64,000 bases of DNA, taken from positions 87,195 to 151,194 of the forward strand of contig NZ_ML762429.1 of assembly GCF_009498735.1 (NCBI RefSeq). The letters are read 5' to 3'. This DNA is from Gracilibacillus oryzae. Lineage in GTDB: Bacteria; Bacillota; Bacilli; Bacillales; Amphibacillaceae. The translations under genes and the position numbers were made by a program. Of the stretch, positions 27,753 through 36,374 are shown in pieces (the stretch's first letter is position 1; every line of letters begins with the position of its first letter). The notes under the pieces were generated by a model. The model saw only the letters and a program-made list of their open reading frames with translations. It was not told the origin of the DNA and ran no database searches.

Positions 27753-28715
27753 ATGAAAAAACTTAACTTGCAATCCTCAGAATACCTGTACACCTACTCA
27801 CGTGATTTCGAAGAATACTCTCTCTGTGCATTAGAGCAAAGAGTACTCTTCGGTGAAGAATCCGATAACATTATCAAAAGCAGTAAAAATATCAACCCAA
27901 GCAGGAGCCCGTTTATAAAGGGGAGGCTCTCCATTCTTTTTACAGGTGAGTCTGTGCAAGCAATTGCTGAACAGGTTCATCAAATGGAACTTAGTGACCA
28001 AACCTTCAAAATTCTTTACATTAAGATAAATGACCTTTCTCATGAGCAGAAAATAGAATTTGCAGAACAGCGAATGATTGAAAATGAGATTGGCTGGAAC
28101 ATCATTGGAAAGGCGAAAATGAAAAACCCTGATATTCTTTTCGGGATTGTACCGTTCAAAGGACATTGGTACTTCGGCACATACCTGGAAAGTGAATCAG
28201 TATGGCTGCATCATTTGAAGAAGCCGCAGGAGTACTCAACAGCATTAAGCACACGCTTGGCCAGAGCTGTTGTCAATATAGCAGTTCCAGACACAGCAGG
28301 AGTCCTTGTTATCGACCCCTGTTGCGGAATAGGTACAGTACTTGTCGAGGCACTGTCGATGGGGATTCAGATTGTTGGCTCTGACCGCAATCCATTAGCC
28401 GTAAAAGGGGCCAGAGAAAATATCGCCTTTTTTAACTATGAGGGAACAGTGAAGGTAAAAGATATTGCTGACGAAGAAGGCTATTATGATGTGGCAATCA
28501 TTGATTTGCCATATAACCTTTCTGCCAAAGCTACGCAAGAGGAGCAGTTCACTATCATCAGGCATGCTAGAAAAATAGCAGATAGAGTGGTGATTCTGAC
28601 GATTGAAGACATAGATGAAATGATTTTGTCCGCTGATTTTACGATCGTCGATCGGTGTGTTGCCAACAAAGGGAAGAAGGCGCTTTTCTCCAGGCAAGTG
28701 ATTGTTTGTGAATAA
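27753..28715 (+). CDS. TRM11-family SAM-dependent RNA methyltransferase
   Basis: A 320-residue protein with an N-terminal THUMP-like RNA-binding half and a C-terminal Rossmann methyltransferase. Motif I is DPCCGIGTVLVEAL, then GSDRNPLAVKGA, and the catalytic motif IDLPYN, a variant of the (D/N)PPY found in N2-guanosine methyltransferases. tRNA or rRNA guanine is the likely target, by family. Promoter candidate: TATAAT near 27696. It is monocistronic, with a terminator behind it. Confidence 0.85.
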   Translation: MKKLNLQSSEYLYTYSRDFEEYSLCALEQRVLFGEESDNIIKSSKNINPSRSPFIKGRLSILFTGESVQAIAEQVHQMELSDQTFKILYIKINDLSHEQKIEFAEQRMIENEIGWNIIGKAKMKNPDILFGIVPFKGHWYFGTYLESESVWLHHLKKPQEYSTALSTRLARAVVNIAVPDTAGVLVIDPCCGIGTVLVEALSMGIQIVGSDRNPLAVKGARENIAFFNYEGTVKVKDIADEEGYYDVAIIDLPYNLSAKATQEEQFTIIRHARKIADRVVILTIEDIDEMILSADFTIVDRCVANKGKKALFSRQVIVCE

Positions 28716-28763
28716 TGGATTATGATGGTGAGTTAATGTACGAGTGGTCCAGTCTGCTATAAA

Positions 28764-28803
28764 AAAGAACCATACTGATTCATTTTCACCAGCATGGTTC
28801 TTT
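28764..28803. terminator. Bidirectional terminator
   Basis: AAAGAACCAT/ATGGTTCTTT arms (28764-28773, 28794-28803). T runs lie on both sides, serving the converging methyltransferase and aldo/keto reductase genes. Confidence 0.85.
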
Positions 28804-28866
28804 TATTTTTTCTCAGTAAATTCCCAAAACAGGGTGAGAATAATCAATTTTTGAGCTGCAATGTTT

Positions 28867-29859
28867 CTATTTAGCCGGTAATGGAGCATGTGGTGAAATA
28901 AATCCTTTGTCCACTAATTCACTCCAGAATGCTTGCGGGATATCTTGTTTAATCATTTCCACGTCCTGAGCGTTATGTTCCGGGCGAGTAGAACCAGGAA
29001 TGACAGCTTTCACAGCTGGGTGTGCGGTTGAAAATTGTAAAGCTGCTGCCTTCAAGTGTACGTTATGACTTTCCGCAATTTCTTCTAGCTGTTTTACTTT
29101 ATTTTTGATCTCACCATCTGCTTTAGCATAGTTAAAATAATCTCCTCCAAGCAAAACACCAGAATTAAATGGGCCGCCTACAACGATGTCCACCCCTTTT
29201 TCGGCAGCTTTCGGCATCATACGCTGGAGTGCTTGCTCATGTTGCAAAATGGTATATTTGGTAGCATTTAAGCATACGTCAGGCTGGAATTCTTCCATGT
29301 CCATCACTAACTCAATCGGTTCAGTTGTATTAACACCAAGTCCCCACGATTTAATCACTCCTTCTTCACGAAGGCGACTCAAGACACGAAACGCCCCATT
29401 TCTTGCCTCTTCAAATTTTGCAAGCCATTCATCGCCATGGAAATCAGGAGAGAGATCATGAACATAAACGATATCTAAACGATCCGTGTTTAATCGTTCC
29501 AGACTTTGCTCAATTGATTTCATGGTTGCTTCCTCTGAATAATCTGTAATGACCTTGTTTTGACGTCCATTCTGGAAAATGCCTTCCTCTTTTTCCTCTT
29601 TTTCATCCGTCATATAACGTCCAACTTTCGTTCCGAATAAATATTCATCTCGATTATAATTTGATAAAGCCTTGCCCAGACGGATTTCTGCTAATCCTGC
29701 TCCATAAAAAGGGGCCGTATCAAAATAGCGAATCCCTTGGTCCCATGCCGTTTGTATGGTTTCTTGTGCTTCCTCTTCAGGAACATCTCTGAACATATTT
29801 CCTAATGGTGCTGTTCCAAGACCTACTTTATGTTTAAGAGCTTGCTCTAGTGATTTCAT
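28867..29859 (-). CDS. Aldo/keto reductase
   Basis: About 330 residues of the NAD(P)H-dependent AKR fold. The catalytic Asp-Tyr-Lys-His set is visible as RYFDTAPFYG (Asp, Tyr), GTKVGRY (Lys) and VYVHDLS (His). The C-terminal cofactor loop is VIPGSTRPEH. It resembles the D-threo-aldose 1-dehydrogenase/fucose-dehydrogenase branch. The ATG at 29859 is chosen because AAGGAGG lies 8 bases upstream; the longer frame adds 11 residues that include this site. Substrate unknown. Confidence 0.85.
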   Translation of the reverse strand: MKSLEQALKHKVGLGTAPLGNMFRDVPEEEAQETIQTAWDQGIRYFDTAPFYGAGLAEIRLGKALSNYNRDEYLFGTKVGRYMTDEKEEKEEGIFQNGRQNKVITDYSEEATMKSIEQSLERLNTDRLDIVYVHDLSPDFHGDEWLAKFEEARNGAFRVLSRLREEGVIKSWGLGVNTTEPIELVMDMEEFQPDVCLNATKYTILQHEQALQRMMPKAAEKGVDIVVGGPFNSGVLLGGDYFNYAKADGEIKNKVKQLEEIAESHNVHLKAAALQFSTAHPAVKAVIPGSTRPEHNAQDVEMIKQDIPQAFWSELVDKGFISPHAPLPAK

Positions 29860-30044
29860 TAATATTCCTCCTTGTGTTATGAAGTCACACAAGTCTTTTT
29901 CCGCTTTTATCCTGCATTAAACATAAAGAACGGCAGAAAAAATAATTCCACATTACTCCGCACCAAATCGCTTTTCCAAACCTTTGCCATATGATTAAAT
30001 AAAAGTACATCCTTACTGTAGTCCACGAAAAGAGGAAAAGATAT

Positions 30045-31040
30045 ATGTTTAACATAATTGGTTATCGTACAGCAAAAACTGCTGTAGGTGCGGCTCTTGC
30101 CATATTCATAGCAGAGCAGCTGCAGCTTGATTTTTATGTGTCAGCAGGAATTACCGCAATCCTTTGTATATCGGTGACAAGAAAAGACTCTCTGAAAGCT
30201 TCCTGGCAGAGAATCGTTGCGTGTGTCCTTGGACTAGCTCTAGCGACAGTCATGTTTGAATTAATCGGATATCATGCTATCGTGCTCTGTGCTTTACTGC
30301 TATTGTTCATTCCGATAGTCGTGTATTTTAATGCAAAAAAAGGCATTGTGACAAGCACTGTGTTCATGCTCCATCTTTACACACTTGAACAAGTTACACT
30401 CGGTATTCTGCTTAATGAAATCTTGCTATTATTAATTGGGGTCGGAGCGGCACTGCTAATGAATACATATATGCCAAGCAATGAAAAACAAATGCAAGAC
30501 ACTCAACGAGAAATCGAACAATGTTTTCAAAAGGTCTGGTATGAATATGCGCGCTATTTAAGAGAAAATATTACGGATTGGAACGGGGAGGAACTCATAA
30601 CTGCTTCCAATAGAATTGATGATGGGCTTGCAAATGCGTTAAAAGCGAGCGATAATCAATTATTTCGTCATGATGATTACTTTTTTCACTATTTTAAAAT
30701 GAGAGAAAAACAGTTTGAGATTATGGAACGGATGTTACCGTTGATATCAACACTTGATCACACAGTCGTACAAAGTCAGAAAATAGCTGAATTTATGGAG
30801 GAATTGAGTAAAGCCGTCCATCCGGGCAATACTGCCATCTTTTATTTAAAACAGCTGCATGAAATGACGCAAGAATTTCGGGAAATGGAGCTTCCAAATT
30901 CCCGAGAAGAGTTCGAAGTACGATCTGCATTATTTCATTTATTGTATGAAATAGAAAATTATTTAACCATTAAGAAAAAATTCAAACCAGATCCGAAACG
31001 AAAAGTTTCGAGTAACACGAAGATGGTAAGTGGGGGATAA
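30045..31040 (+). CDS. Aromatic acid exporter family protein (YqjA-like)
   Basis: A 331-residue protein with an N-terminal membrane domain of about five helices (residues 10-150) and a helical cytoplasmic C-terminal domain (ArAE_1_C). The opening GYRTAKTAVGAALAIFIAEQ is typical. It is related to one half of FUSC-type exporters; export of aromatic or other organic acids is assumed from family. AGAGGAAAAG lies upstream. It is monocistronic. Confidence 0.85.
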   Translation: MFNIIGYRTAKTAVGAALAIFIAEQLQLDFYVSAGITAILCISVTRKDSLKASWQRIVACVLGLALATVMFELIGYHAIVLCALLLLFIPIVVYFNAKKGIVTSTVFMLHLYTLEQVTLGILLNEILLLLIGVGAALLMNTYMPSNEKQMQDTQREIEQCFQKVWYEYARYLRENITDWNGEELITASNRIDDGLANALKASDNQLFRHDDYFFHYFKMREKQFEIMERMLPLISTLDHTVVQSQKIAEFMEELSKAVHPGNTAIFYLKQLHEMTQEFREMELPNSREEFEVRSALFHLLYEIENYLTIKKKFKPDPKRKVSSNTKMVSGG

Positions 31041-31054
31041 CAGACGCTAAGTAT

Positions 31055-31088
31055 CCTCAGTGGGGGGATACAAAAACCCCCCCTGAGG
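31055..31088. other. GC-rich hairpin between converging genes
   Basis: CCTCAG/CTGAGG arms extended by G6/C6 around a short loop. There is no T run on either side, so it may stall transcripts or protect 3' ends rather than act as a classic terminator. Confidence 0.55.
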
Positions 31089-31111
31089 AAAGTCTCACTT
31101 ATGGTGCTTAT

Positions 31112-31378
31112 TTATTTAGATTCATTACGATTTTGATTAAGCTGCTGTTGCCCCATCTTGACTAATTCTCTAACCATACTCCCGCCCAGATGCCCACCAA
31201 CTTTCCCAGCATCTTTCGCTTTAATATTCCCATTATACCCTTGATTAAGTGAAATTTGCTGTTCTTCTGCCACTTCAAATTTTGCTTTTTGGGGATCTTT
31301 TGTATTAGCTACTTTTGCTTTTAATTGATCTAATCCTTCTCGAGCTTCTGGTACAAGAATTTTATTTTTATTTGCCAT
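31112..31378 (-). CDS. Small acid-soluble spore protein, alpha/beta type
   Basis: An 88-residue spore DNA-binding protein. The germination-protease site KFEVAEEQ and the conserved DNA-binding block GGHLGGSMVRELVKMGQQQL are present. It coats DNA in the forespore, protecting it from UV and heat, and is degraded at germination. Its presence shows that the host sporulates. A sigma-G promoter would be expected upstream, but I cannot assign it with confidence. Confidence 0.95.
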   Translation of the reverse strand: MANKNKILVPEAREGLDQLKAKVANTKDPQKAKFEVAEEQQISLNQGYNGNIKAKDAGKVGGHLGGSMVRELVKMGQQQLNQNRNESK

Positions 31379-31618
31379 ATTGTTTATTACCCTTTCTTAG
31401 AATATCTCTGTTAGTTCATTCGTGTCTTTTATTAATGCTATCAAATTCACTAATAATCAATTTTTTGATGCTGATCTTGGCTATCATGACCCTTTACATC
31501 TTAATTAGTCAGCTCTTTTGTTTTAGGGCTGTGGTGAATACCTCCTTTATTATTATGATTTACGTTTAACTAGAATTTATGAGTAACTGACAAGCAACAC
31601 TTATTAACCAGATTCTGC
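31379..31618. other. Intergenic region without recognised genes
   Basis: AT-rich stretch upstream of the spore-protein gene. The plus-strand 84-codon frame over it is hydrophobic by composition and antisense to the spore gene, so I do not call it. Confidence 0.4.
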
Positions 31619-31654
31619 AAAAGCCCTCGAACCATAACGGTTTCGAGGGCTTTT
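31619..31654. terminator. Bidirectional terminator
   Basis: Thirteen-bp arms AAAAGCCCTCGAA/TTCGAGGGCTTTT (31619-31631, 31642-31654). It lies downstream of the RsbR-like gene on the minus strand. Confidence 0.88.
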
Positions 31655-31720
31655 TAGTGGGCTGGCATGCAAAAAGTCACTTGATAAAAAGGGAGACTTG
31701 TGTTCTTAGAGGGTATAATA

Positions 31721-32554
31721 TTAAATATCCACAGCCTTAATTGCTTTTGATAAGGAGGAATTTATGCTGATGTCATTGAAGTCCAATCCTAATTGTATCG
31801 CTGTTTGTGCAATTTCCGGGCGTATACCTGAAAGATGAGTTTTCACACCGATAAGTGATAATGATTCAACTAAATGGAAAATTTGATGGGCAACCATAGT
31901 ATCTATCACAACAACACCTGATAGATCTAATAATAAATGATCAATATTTAAGCGAGCACAGTCTTCCAGAGTTTTTTCAAGTAATATTCTTGCTCTGTGA
32001 GTATCAATTTCACCAACTAATGGCAACAAAGCAATATGGTCATTTAAAGCAATTACTGGGGTACTTAATTCTAATATCAATTCTTGTTGAGCAAGAAGTT
32101 TATTTTCAGCATTTTGGTTATATTCTTTTGTATACCACTCAATTACTTCTCCCATTGTATCCGTTATTAACTTATTTAGATAGAACATTTCATCTAACGA
32201 ATAATGATCTTTATGTAATTTGAAGTACTCATTTAACAACTCTAGGTATTGGTGTTGAGTTCCATGAAATTCTCTAATGATCTCATGAATAGGAGTATGC
32301 CCATGCGCTTCATCATGTGCAACCTTTATAATCCAATTTTCTAGGTTCTTCTTAAATGCGTTTCTATCATTCTGAAATATTTTTATAAAAAATTGGTGGA
32401 ATTGATGATTCTGTTCTTTAACAGCAGCAATAGTATCTGCTGAATCAGAAGAATATACACCTCTTGACCCTGTCTTATCTAGATTGTCATACCACTGTTC
32501 AGTTAATTCCCTTGTTTTACTACTAAAGAAATCATAGATATTTTTTAATTCCAT
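31721..32554 (-). CDS. RsbR-family stressosome protein
   Basis: A 277-residue protein with an N-terminal non-haem globin-like sensor region (1-150) and a C-terminal STAS domain (about 160-277). The STAS core LLLDLSGVVVIDTMVAHQIF holds the DT pair; its Thr is the site phosphorylated by RsbT in RsbRA-type proteins. It would be part of a stressosome that releases RsbT on stress and raises sigma-B activity. No rsbS/rsbT neighbours exist here, as is usual for paralogues such as RsbRB-RD. Confidence 0.88.
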   Translation of the reverse strand: MELKNIYDFFSSKTRELTEQWYDNLDKTGSRGVYSSDSADTIAAVKEQNHQFHQFFIKIFQNDRNAFKKNLENWIIKVAHDEAHGHTPIHEIIREFHGTQHQYLELLNEYFKLHKDHYSLDEMFYLNKLITDTMGEVIEWYTKEYNQNAENKLLAQQELILELSTPVIALNDHIALLPLVGEIDTHRARILLEKTLEDCARLNIDHLLLDLSGVVVIDTMVAHQIFHLVESLSLIGVKTHLSGIRPEIAQTAIQLGLDFNDISINSSLSKAIKAVDI

Positions 32555-32784
32555 TTAAATTCCTCCCAACAAACTAGATGAATTTTCCTACATATATTCT
32601 ACACTATTTTTATAACAAAGTAACACTTCCACTTTCCAAATCACCTAACCGATAAGAAGTCACTTATTTTCCAGTAATTCACTCTATTATTATATCATGA
32701 ATGAAGCGAATAACTTATACAGCAAAGAGGGAATTGAATTTTCAATGCCCTCTCAACATTCCTTTATATCTAAAGAGGATAGCT

Positions 32785-34188
32785 CTACCCTGCTTTCAGC
32801 TCTGAATCTCCATAGTTACTTGCTCTTTTATGTTTAATAAGCTGCCATACAAACCAAGCGAGCACAGCTGTCCAAATAACCGTTCCTAAAATCAGAGAAA
32901 TACCATAGTCCAGGTTAAAGCCTTCCGGTGCATAGAAGAAATACGTACTTACGGCTGCTGTCATGAACAAAGCCGGAATACTGCAAATCCAATGAAACTT
33001 GTTATTTTTCACTAAGTACATGGTTGCCGTCCATAACATCACCGCAGCAACAATCTGATTCGATCCTCCAACATAGCGCCAGAGGAAGCTATAATCAATC
33101 GTAGTTAGATATAGCGTTGCACCAGCCACAGGGATGGTAAGTAAAGCTAAATTCTTCTTCCCATTAAAATCTTTCTTCGTCAGTTGAGTCAATACTTCCG
33201 CCAGCATCATTCTGGAGGAACGTAATGCCGTATCACCTGTTGTAATTGGGAGAACCACAATACCCAAAATGGCGATGAATCCGCCAAATGCACCTAACGT
33301 CGTTATACTAATTTCATTAACGATGCCTGCTGGGCCTCCTGCATCCAGTGCTGTTTGCAATGCACCCGTACTGACGCCTTCACCAATCATAGCTCCATAA
33401 AAAACTTTTCTGCCTTCACTTTCCTTTTTTAAGGTTCGAGCTAATATAGGACTTTGCGTACTATGAAATCCAGAAATTGCCCCACAAGATATTGTTACCA
33501 TTAACAATGGCCAAATAGGCAAATCTCCTGGGTGTAAATTACTTAATGTTAAATTTGGAATTTGATGATCAAAGAAAAACATTCCAATACCAATTGATAC
33601 AGCCATGAAAATTAAGATAGCTCCAAATACAGGATACACTCTTCCGATTATTTTATTAATTGGCAGAACCGCCGCCAGTATTAGATACGCAAAAATAATT
33701 ACCAGCCAAGTCGTCGTGTTAAGTGGTGTTATTTCCGTAAGTAACTGGGCAGGTGCCGCAGTAAATGCTGCTGCCACTAAAACCATTAATATGATCGAAA
33801 CAATCGTTGTAATGAATTTCATTTTACCGCCCAAATATTTACCGACAAGTGTCGGAAATTGAGCTCCATTATGTCTAAGTGAGATCATCCCCGAAAAGTA
33901 ATCATGCACTGCTCCAGCAAAAATACAACCAATAACAATCCATATAAATGCGACTGGACCATATAACGCGCCCATTATTGTACCAAATATCGGACCGGTT
34001 CCAGCGATATTCAATAGTTGAATTAAACTCGCTTTCCACCAACTCATCGGCATATAATCAAGACCATCATTGTTTGTATAAGCAGGCGTTGAATCCTGGT
34101 CATTAATGCCAAAAATTCGTTCAACCACCTTACCATAAACAATGTAGCCGACAATTAACAATACAATAGATGCTATAAAAGTAACCAC
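32785..34188 (-). CDS. cstA: Carbon starvation protein CstA (pyruvate/peptide transporter)
   Basis: A 467-residue protein with about 13 membrane helices, the shorter Gram-positive form of CstA. Motifs are NIAGTGPIFGTIMGALYGP, GAVHDYFSGMISLRHNG and FHSTQSPILARTL. Family members import pyruvate or peptides in carbon limitation. AGGAGG lies just upstream. No LytTR-type regulator is next to it. Confidence 0.9.
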   Translation of the reverse strand: MVTFIASIVLLIVGYIVYGKVVERIFGINDQDSTPAYTNNDGLDYMPMSWWKASLIQLLNIAGTGPIFGTIMGALYGPVAFIWIVIGCIFAGAVHDYFSGMISLRHNGAQFPTLVGKYLGGKMKFITTIVSIILMVLVAAAFTAAPAQLLTEITPLNTTTWLVIIFAYLILAAVLPINKIIGRVYPVFGAILIFMAVSIGIGMFFFDHQIPNLTLSNLHPGDLPIWPLLMVTISCGAISGFHSTQSPILARTLKKESEGRKVFYGAMIGEGVSTGALQTALDAGGPAGIVNEISITTLGAFGGFIAILGIVVLPITTGDTALRSSRMMLAEVLTQLTKKDFNGKKNLALLTIPVAGATLYLTTIDYSFLWRYVGGSNQIVAAVMLWTATMYLVKNNKFHWICSIPALFMTAAVSTYFFYAPEGFNLDYGISLILGTVIWTAVLAWFVWQLIKHKRASNYGDSELKAG

Positions 34189-34394
34189 CGCTGAAACCTC
34201 CTTTTTTTAAATAGTGAAATCTAATAATATAGTTAATGGGAGGAAAAAGCAATGATATTTTTTAAATTTTCAGACATTTGTTGTTTGATAGGTGACTCTG
34301 CATTTGAATCGATTATGCATTACATAGAGGTTCACTATATTGCATTAGTTATGAGGGTAACTCTAATTTCAGACTGCCTTTATTAAATGGGAAA

Positions 34395-34430
34395 ACGCCA
34401 ATATAACATCTAATATTAGTATATCGGCGT
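34395..34430 (-). terminator. Terminator after the rlmH remnant
   Basis: Eleven-bp arms with one mismatch (34395-34405, 34420-34430), followed on the minus strand by TTTTCCC. It lies 77 bases beyond the stop of the rlmH remnant and may be the original rlmH terminator, now separated from rlmH by the inserted elements. Confidence 0.6.
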
Positions 34431-34506
34431 GGTTCCCTCATATTAAATTAAATTTAATGAGCATTAATGAGCACGGAATAGCTAAGTATTTTAGTCTGTT
34501 TGCCAC

Positions 34507-34780
34507 TCACTTATGGTATGGTTCACCTTTCATAGTTTTAAACACTCGATAGACTTGCTCTATCAGGGAAATTTTCATAAGTTGATGTGGGGCTGCCATT
34601 TTAAATAAAAATAATTCATTGGCAAGTTTATAAACGGACTCTTATAAACTGAGTGATCCTCTGATAATGCCGCAAACTTACTTTTATCATAAGTCATAAG
34701 TGATTGGATGACTGTTGTTAATTGTTTCAACATTTTCATTTTCCTTAAATTGCAAGTGGATGACGTGCACGTCGATCTTA
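34507..34780 (-). pseudogene. rlmH: Decayed second copy of rlmH (C-terminal half)
   Basis: Minus-strand translation gives, in two or three frames, KIDVHVIHL, then TYDKSKFA, then IIRGSLSL(stop)ESVYKLANE and finally [18 protein letters not shown] with [10 protein letters not shown] and a stop. These align in order with residues of intact RlmH ([45 protein letters not shown]). It has at least two frameshifts and one stop, so it is not functional. It diverges strongly from the intact copy, so it came from another lineage or is old. It forms the outermost rlmH-end repeat. Confidence 0.85.
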
Positions 34781-34790
34781 CATGGGTGTT

Positions 34791-35792
34791 TTATTTCAAC
34801 CTTTCCTGCTCTATAAACTTATCAAAATCATCTTTCGGTGGATTTGCTAATCGCTGTTGATGAAAGGCTTCATATTGTTCATTTGCAAATTGCTCCGCTA
34901 CTTTGGCTTTTATTTTTCCTGCGTTTGTTAATATTTCATGCTCATTGAATGCTAAAAATGCGTCTAATCTCCCTGCCCAGTCTTTCATATACATCGGCTT
35001 TTTCTTTCTAGCTTGATTTTCTGCATAATCTAAATACATTGTCACGATACGGTTTAAATCACCAAGTTCTTCTTGTGTCAAATAATTTTTTGCTACAACG
35101 ACATCTTGTTTACGTACCTTATCTCCTTTCCAGCTAGTCAATCCCATGTTAGGCTTTGTAGCATCTGATCTTTTCATAATTAGTTCCGAAGCTGTATAGC
35201 CATGAATCGCAAAATGAAGTTTATTTTGAACCGTTGCAAAGAACTCTTTCGCTATTGGTGTGCTTGGGTTGTAATCAATGGATGTCGCATAAATGTCTGT
35301 AATTTTTTGATAAAACCGTCTTTCAGATGCACGAATATCACGAATACGTTCCAGTAATTCATCAAAGTAATCTGAGCCAATATTACGAATTTCTTTCAAT
35401 CGCTCATCATCCATTGTAAAACCTTTGACAAGATATTCATTCAGACGTTCCGTCGCCCACTGTCGGAATTGTGTACCACGATGAGAACGAACACGATAAC
35501 CAACTGCAATGATCATTTCAAGATTATAAAATGTTACCTCTCGCTCTACTTCCCGAGAACCCTCAACTTGAACTATCCGGTTTTTCCGGATAGTTGTATC
35601 TATCCTGTGTTCTCCTTCTTCATATATATTTTTTATATGCTCATTAATTGTTTTGACACTTTTTTGAAACAGCTCTGCTATCATCTTTTGTGTCATCCAA
35701 ACTGTTTCATCCTCTAATCGAACATCTATTTTTGTATTTCCGTCCTCTGTTTGATAGATTAAGATATCTGTTTGATTTTGCACTTTATTCAC
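34791..35792 (-). CDS. RhuM-family protein
   Basis: A 333-residue protein of the virulence RhuM family. Residues 20-115 are a winged-helix-like part (WMTQKMIAELFQKS, YNLEMIIAVGYRVRS). HRGTQFRQWAT and a helical C-terminal half with SERRFYQKITDIYATSIDYN and KLHFAIHGYTASE follow. Family members occur in genomic islands and phage-defence regions; biochemical role unknown. It lies between two rlmH-end repeats (34507 and 36109) and appears to be the only gene there. Confidence 0.88.
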   Translation of the reverse strand: MNKVQNQTDILIYQTEDGNTKIDVRLEDETVWMTQKMIAELFQKSVKTINEHIKNIYEEGEHRIDTTIRKNRIVQVEGSREVEREVTFYNLEMIIAVGYRVRSHRGTQFRQWATERLNEYLVKGFTMDDERLKEIRNIGSDYFDELLERIRDIRASERRFYQKITDIYATSIDYNPSTPIAKEFFATVQNKLHFAIHGYTASELIMKRSDATKPNMGLTSWKGDKVRKQDVVVAKNYLTQEELGDLNRIVTMYLDYAENQARKKKPMYMKDWAGRLDAFLAFNEHEILTNAGKIKAKVAEQFANEQYEAFHQQRLANPPKDDFDKFIEQERLK

Positions 35793-36108
35793 TCCCGTTG
35801 TTTTCTTATAATTATATCATTTTAATACAACGAAGGGAATGTTTGTTCGTCAGTTGAATTTCCATTCTAATATAAATGAAATATGCTCCTCAGAAACTTA
35901 GTTACTTTGGAGCGGGAGGACAATACTCATTCAATTAATGACTTTTTCGACAACTTGTTGAGCAAAGCACCTATTTATTTTAATAAATAGACATAATTCC
36001 TATGAGACAATTAATACCTACATTACTTTCATTCCATTGTTTTTTAAATTTTTTAAGATAGTTCAAAATTAATATTTCATATTTCGTAAACTCAAATTAA
36101 AAACCTCA
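35793..36108. other. AT-rich gap upstream of the RhuM gene
   Basis: No gene or transposon remnant is recognisable. A promoter for the RhuM gene is expected near 35810-35870, but not assignable. Confidence 0.4.
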
Positions 36109-36130
36109 TTTACTTATGATACGGTTCACC
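36109..36130 (-). other. rlmH-3'-end-like attachment site
   Basis: On the minus strand it reads GGTGAACCGTATCATAAGTAA, which would encode GEPYHK and a stop, exactly the end of RlmH, but no rlmH frame continues upstream. The flanking CCTCAT (plus strand) is shared with the site at 48376. Same orientation as rlmH. Confidence 0.75.
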
Positions 36131-36160
36131 GTACCGGTATGTAGGGTAAAATAAAGTAGT

Positions 36161-36196
36161 TAGAGCTCCTCACAAAATATATTGAGAGGAGCTCTA
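36161..36196. terminator. Hairpin near the left end of the six-gene operon
   Basis: Perfect 11-bp arms TAGAGCTCCTC/GAGGAGCTCTA with a 14-base loop. T runs are weak on both sides (CTTTATTTT on minus). It probably ends the operon transcript. Confidence 0.6.
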
Positions 36197-36237
36197 ACTT
36201 AATAATTATTTCTTATGTTTATCTTGCATTTAAATTG

Positions 36238-36285
36238 TAATGTCCTTATTTTTGTCCCTATTGTCCTTATTTCTTGTCCTCATTG
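36238..36285 (+). repeat. Imperfect tandem repeat of TTGTCCTTATT
   Basis: About four units of an 11-17-base motif. On the minus strand the unit codes NKDN/NRDK-like residues. It lies 90 bases beyond the stop of the AlbA-domain gene and looks like the frayed coding tail of a longer ancestor. Confidence 0.5.
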
Positions 36286-36374
36286 TCTTAATTTATTCCC
36301 ATTAGTGCTCGGACATCCGCTTCTATTCAACTTATTTTTACTTCTTTTAAAGGAAGATTGTCCTTATTATTCAC

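Noticed and set aside
31315-31569. 84-codon hydrophobic plus-strand frame
   Set aside because: It is antisense to the spore-protein gene start and Leu/Ile-rich through base composition only.
36238-36285. CRISPR-like array
   Set aside because: The units are only 11-17 bases, contiguous and imperfect, with no spacers; no cas genes are present. No CRISPR array was seen anywhere in the window.
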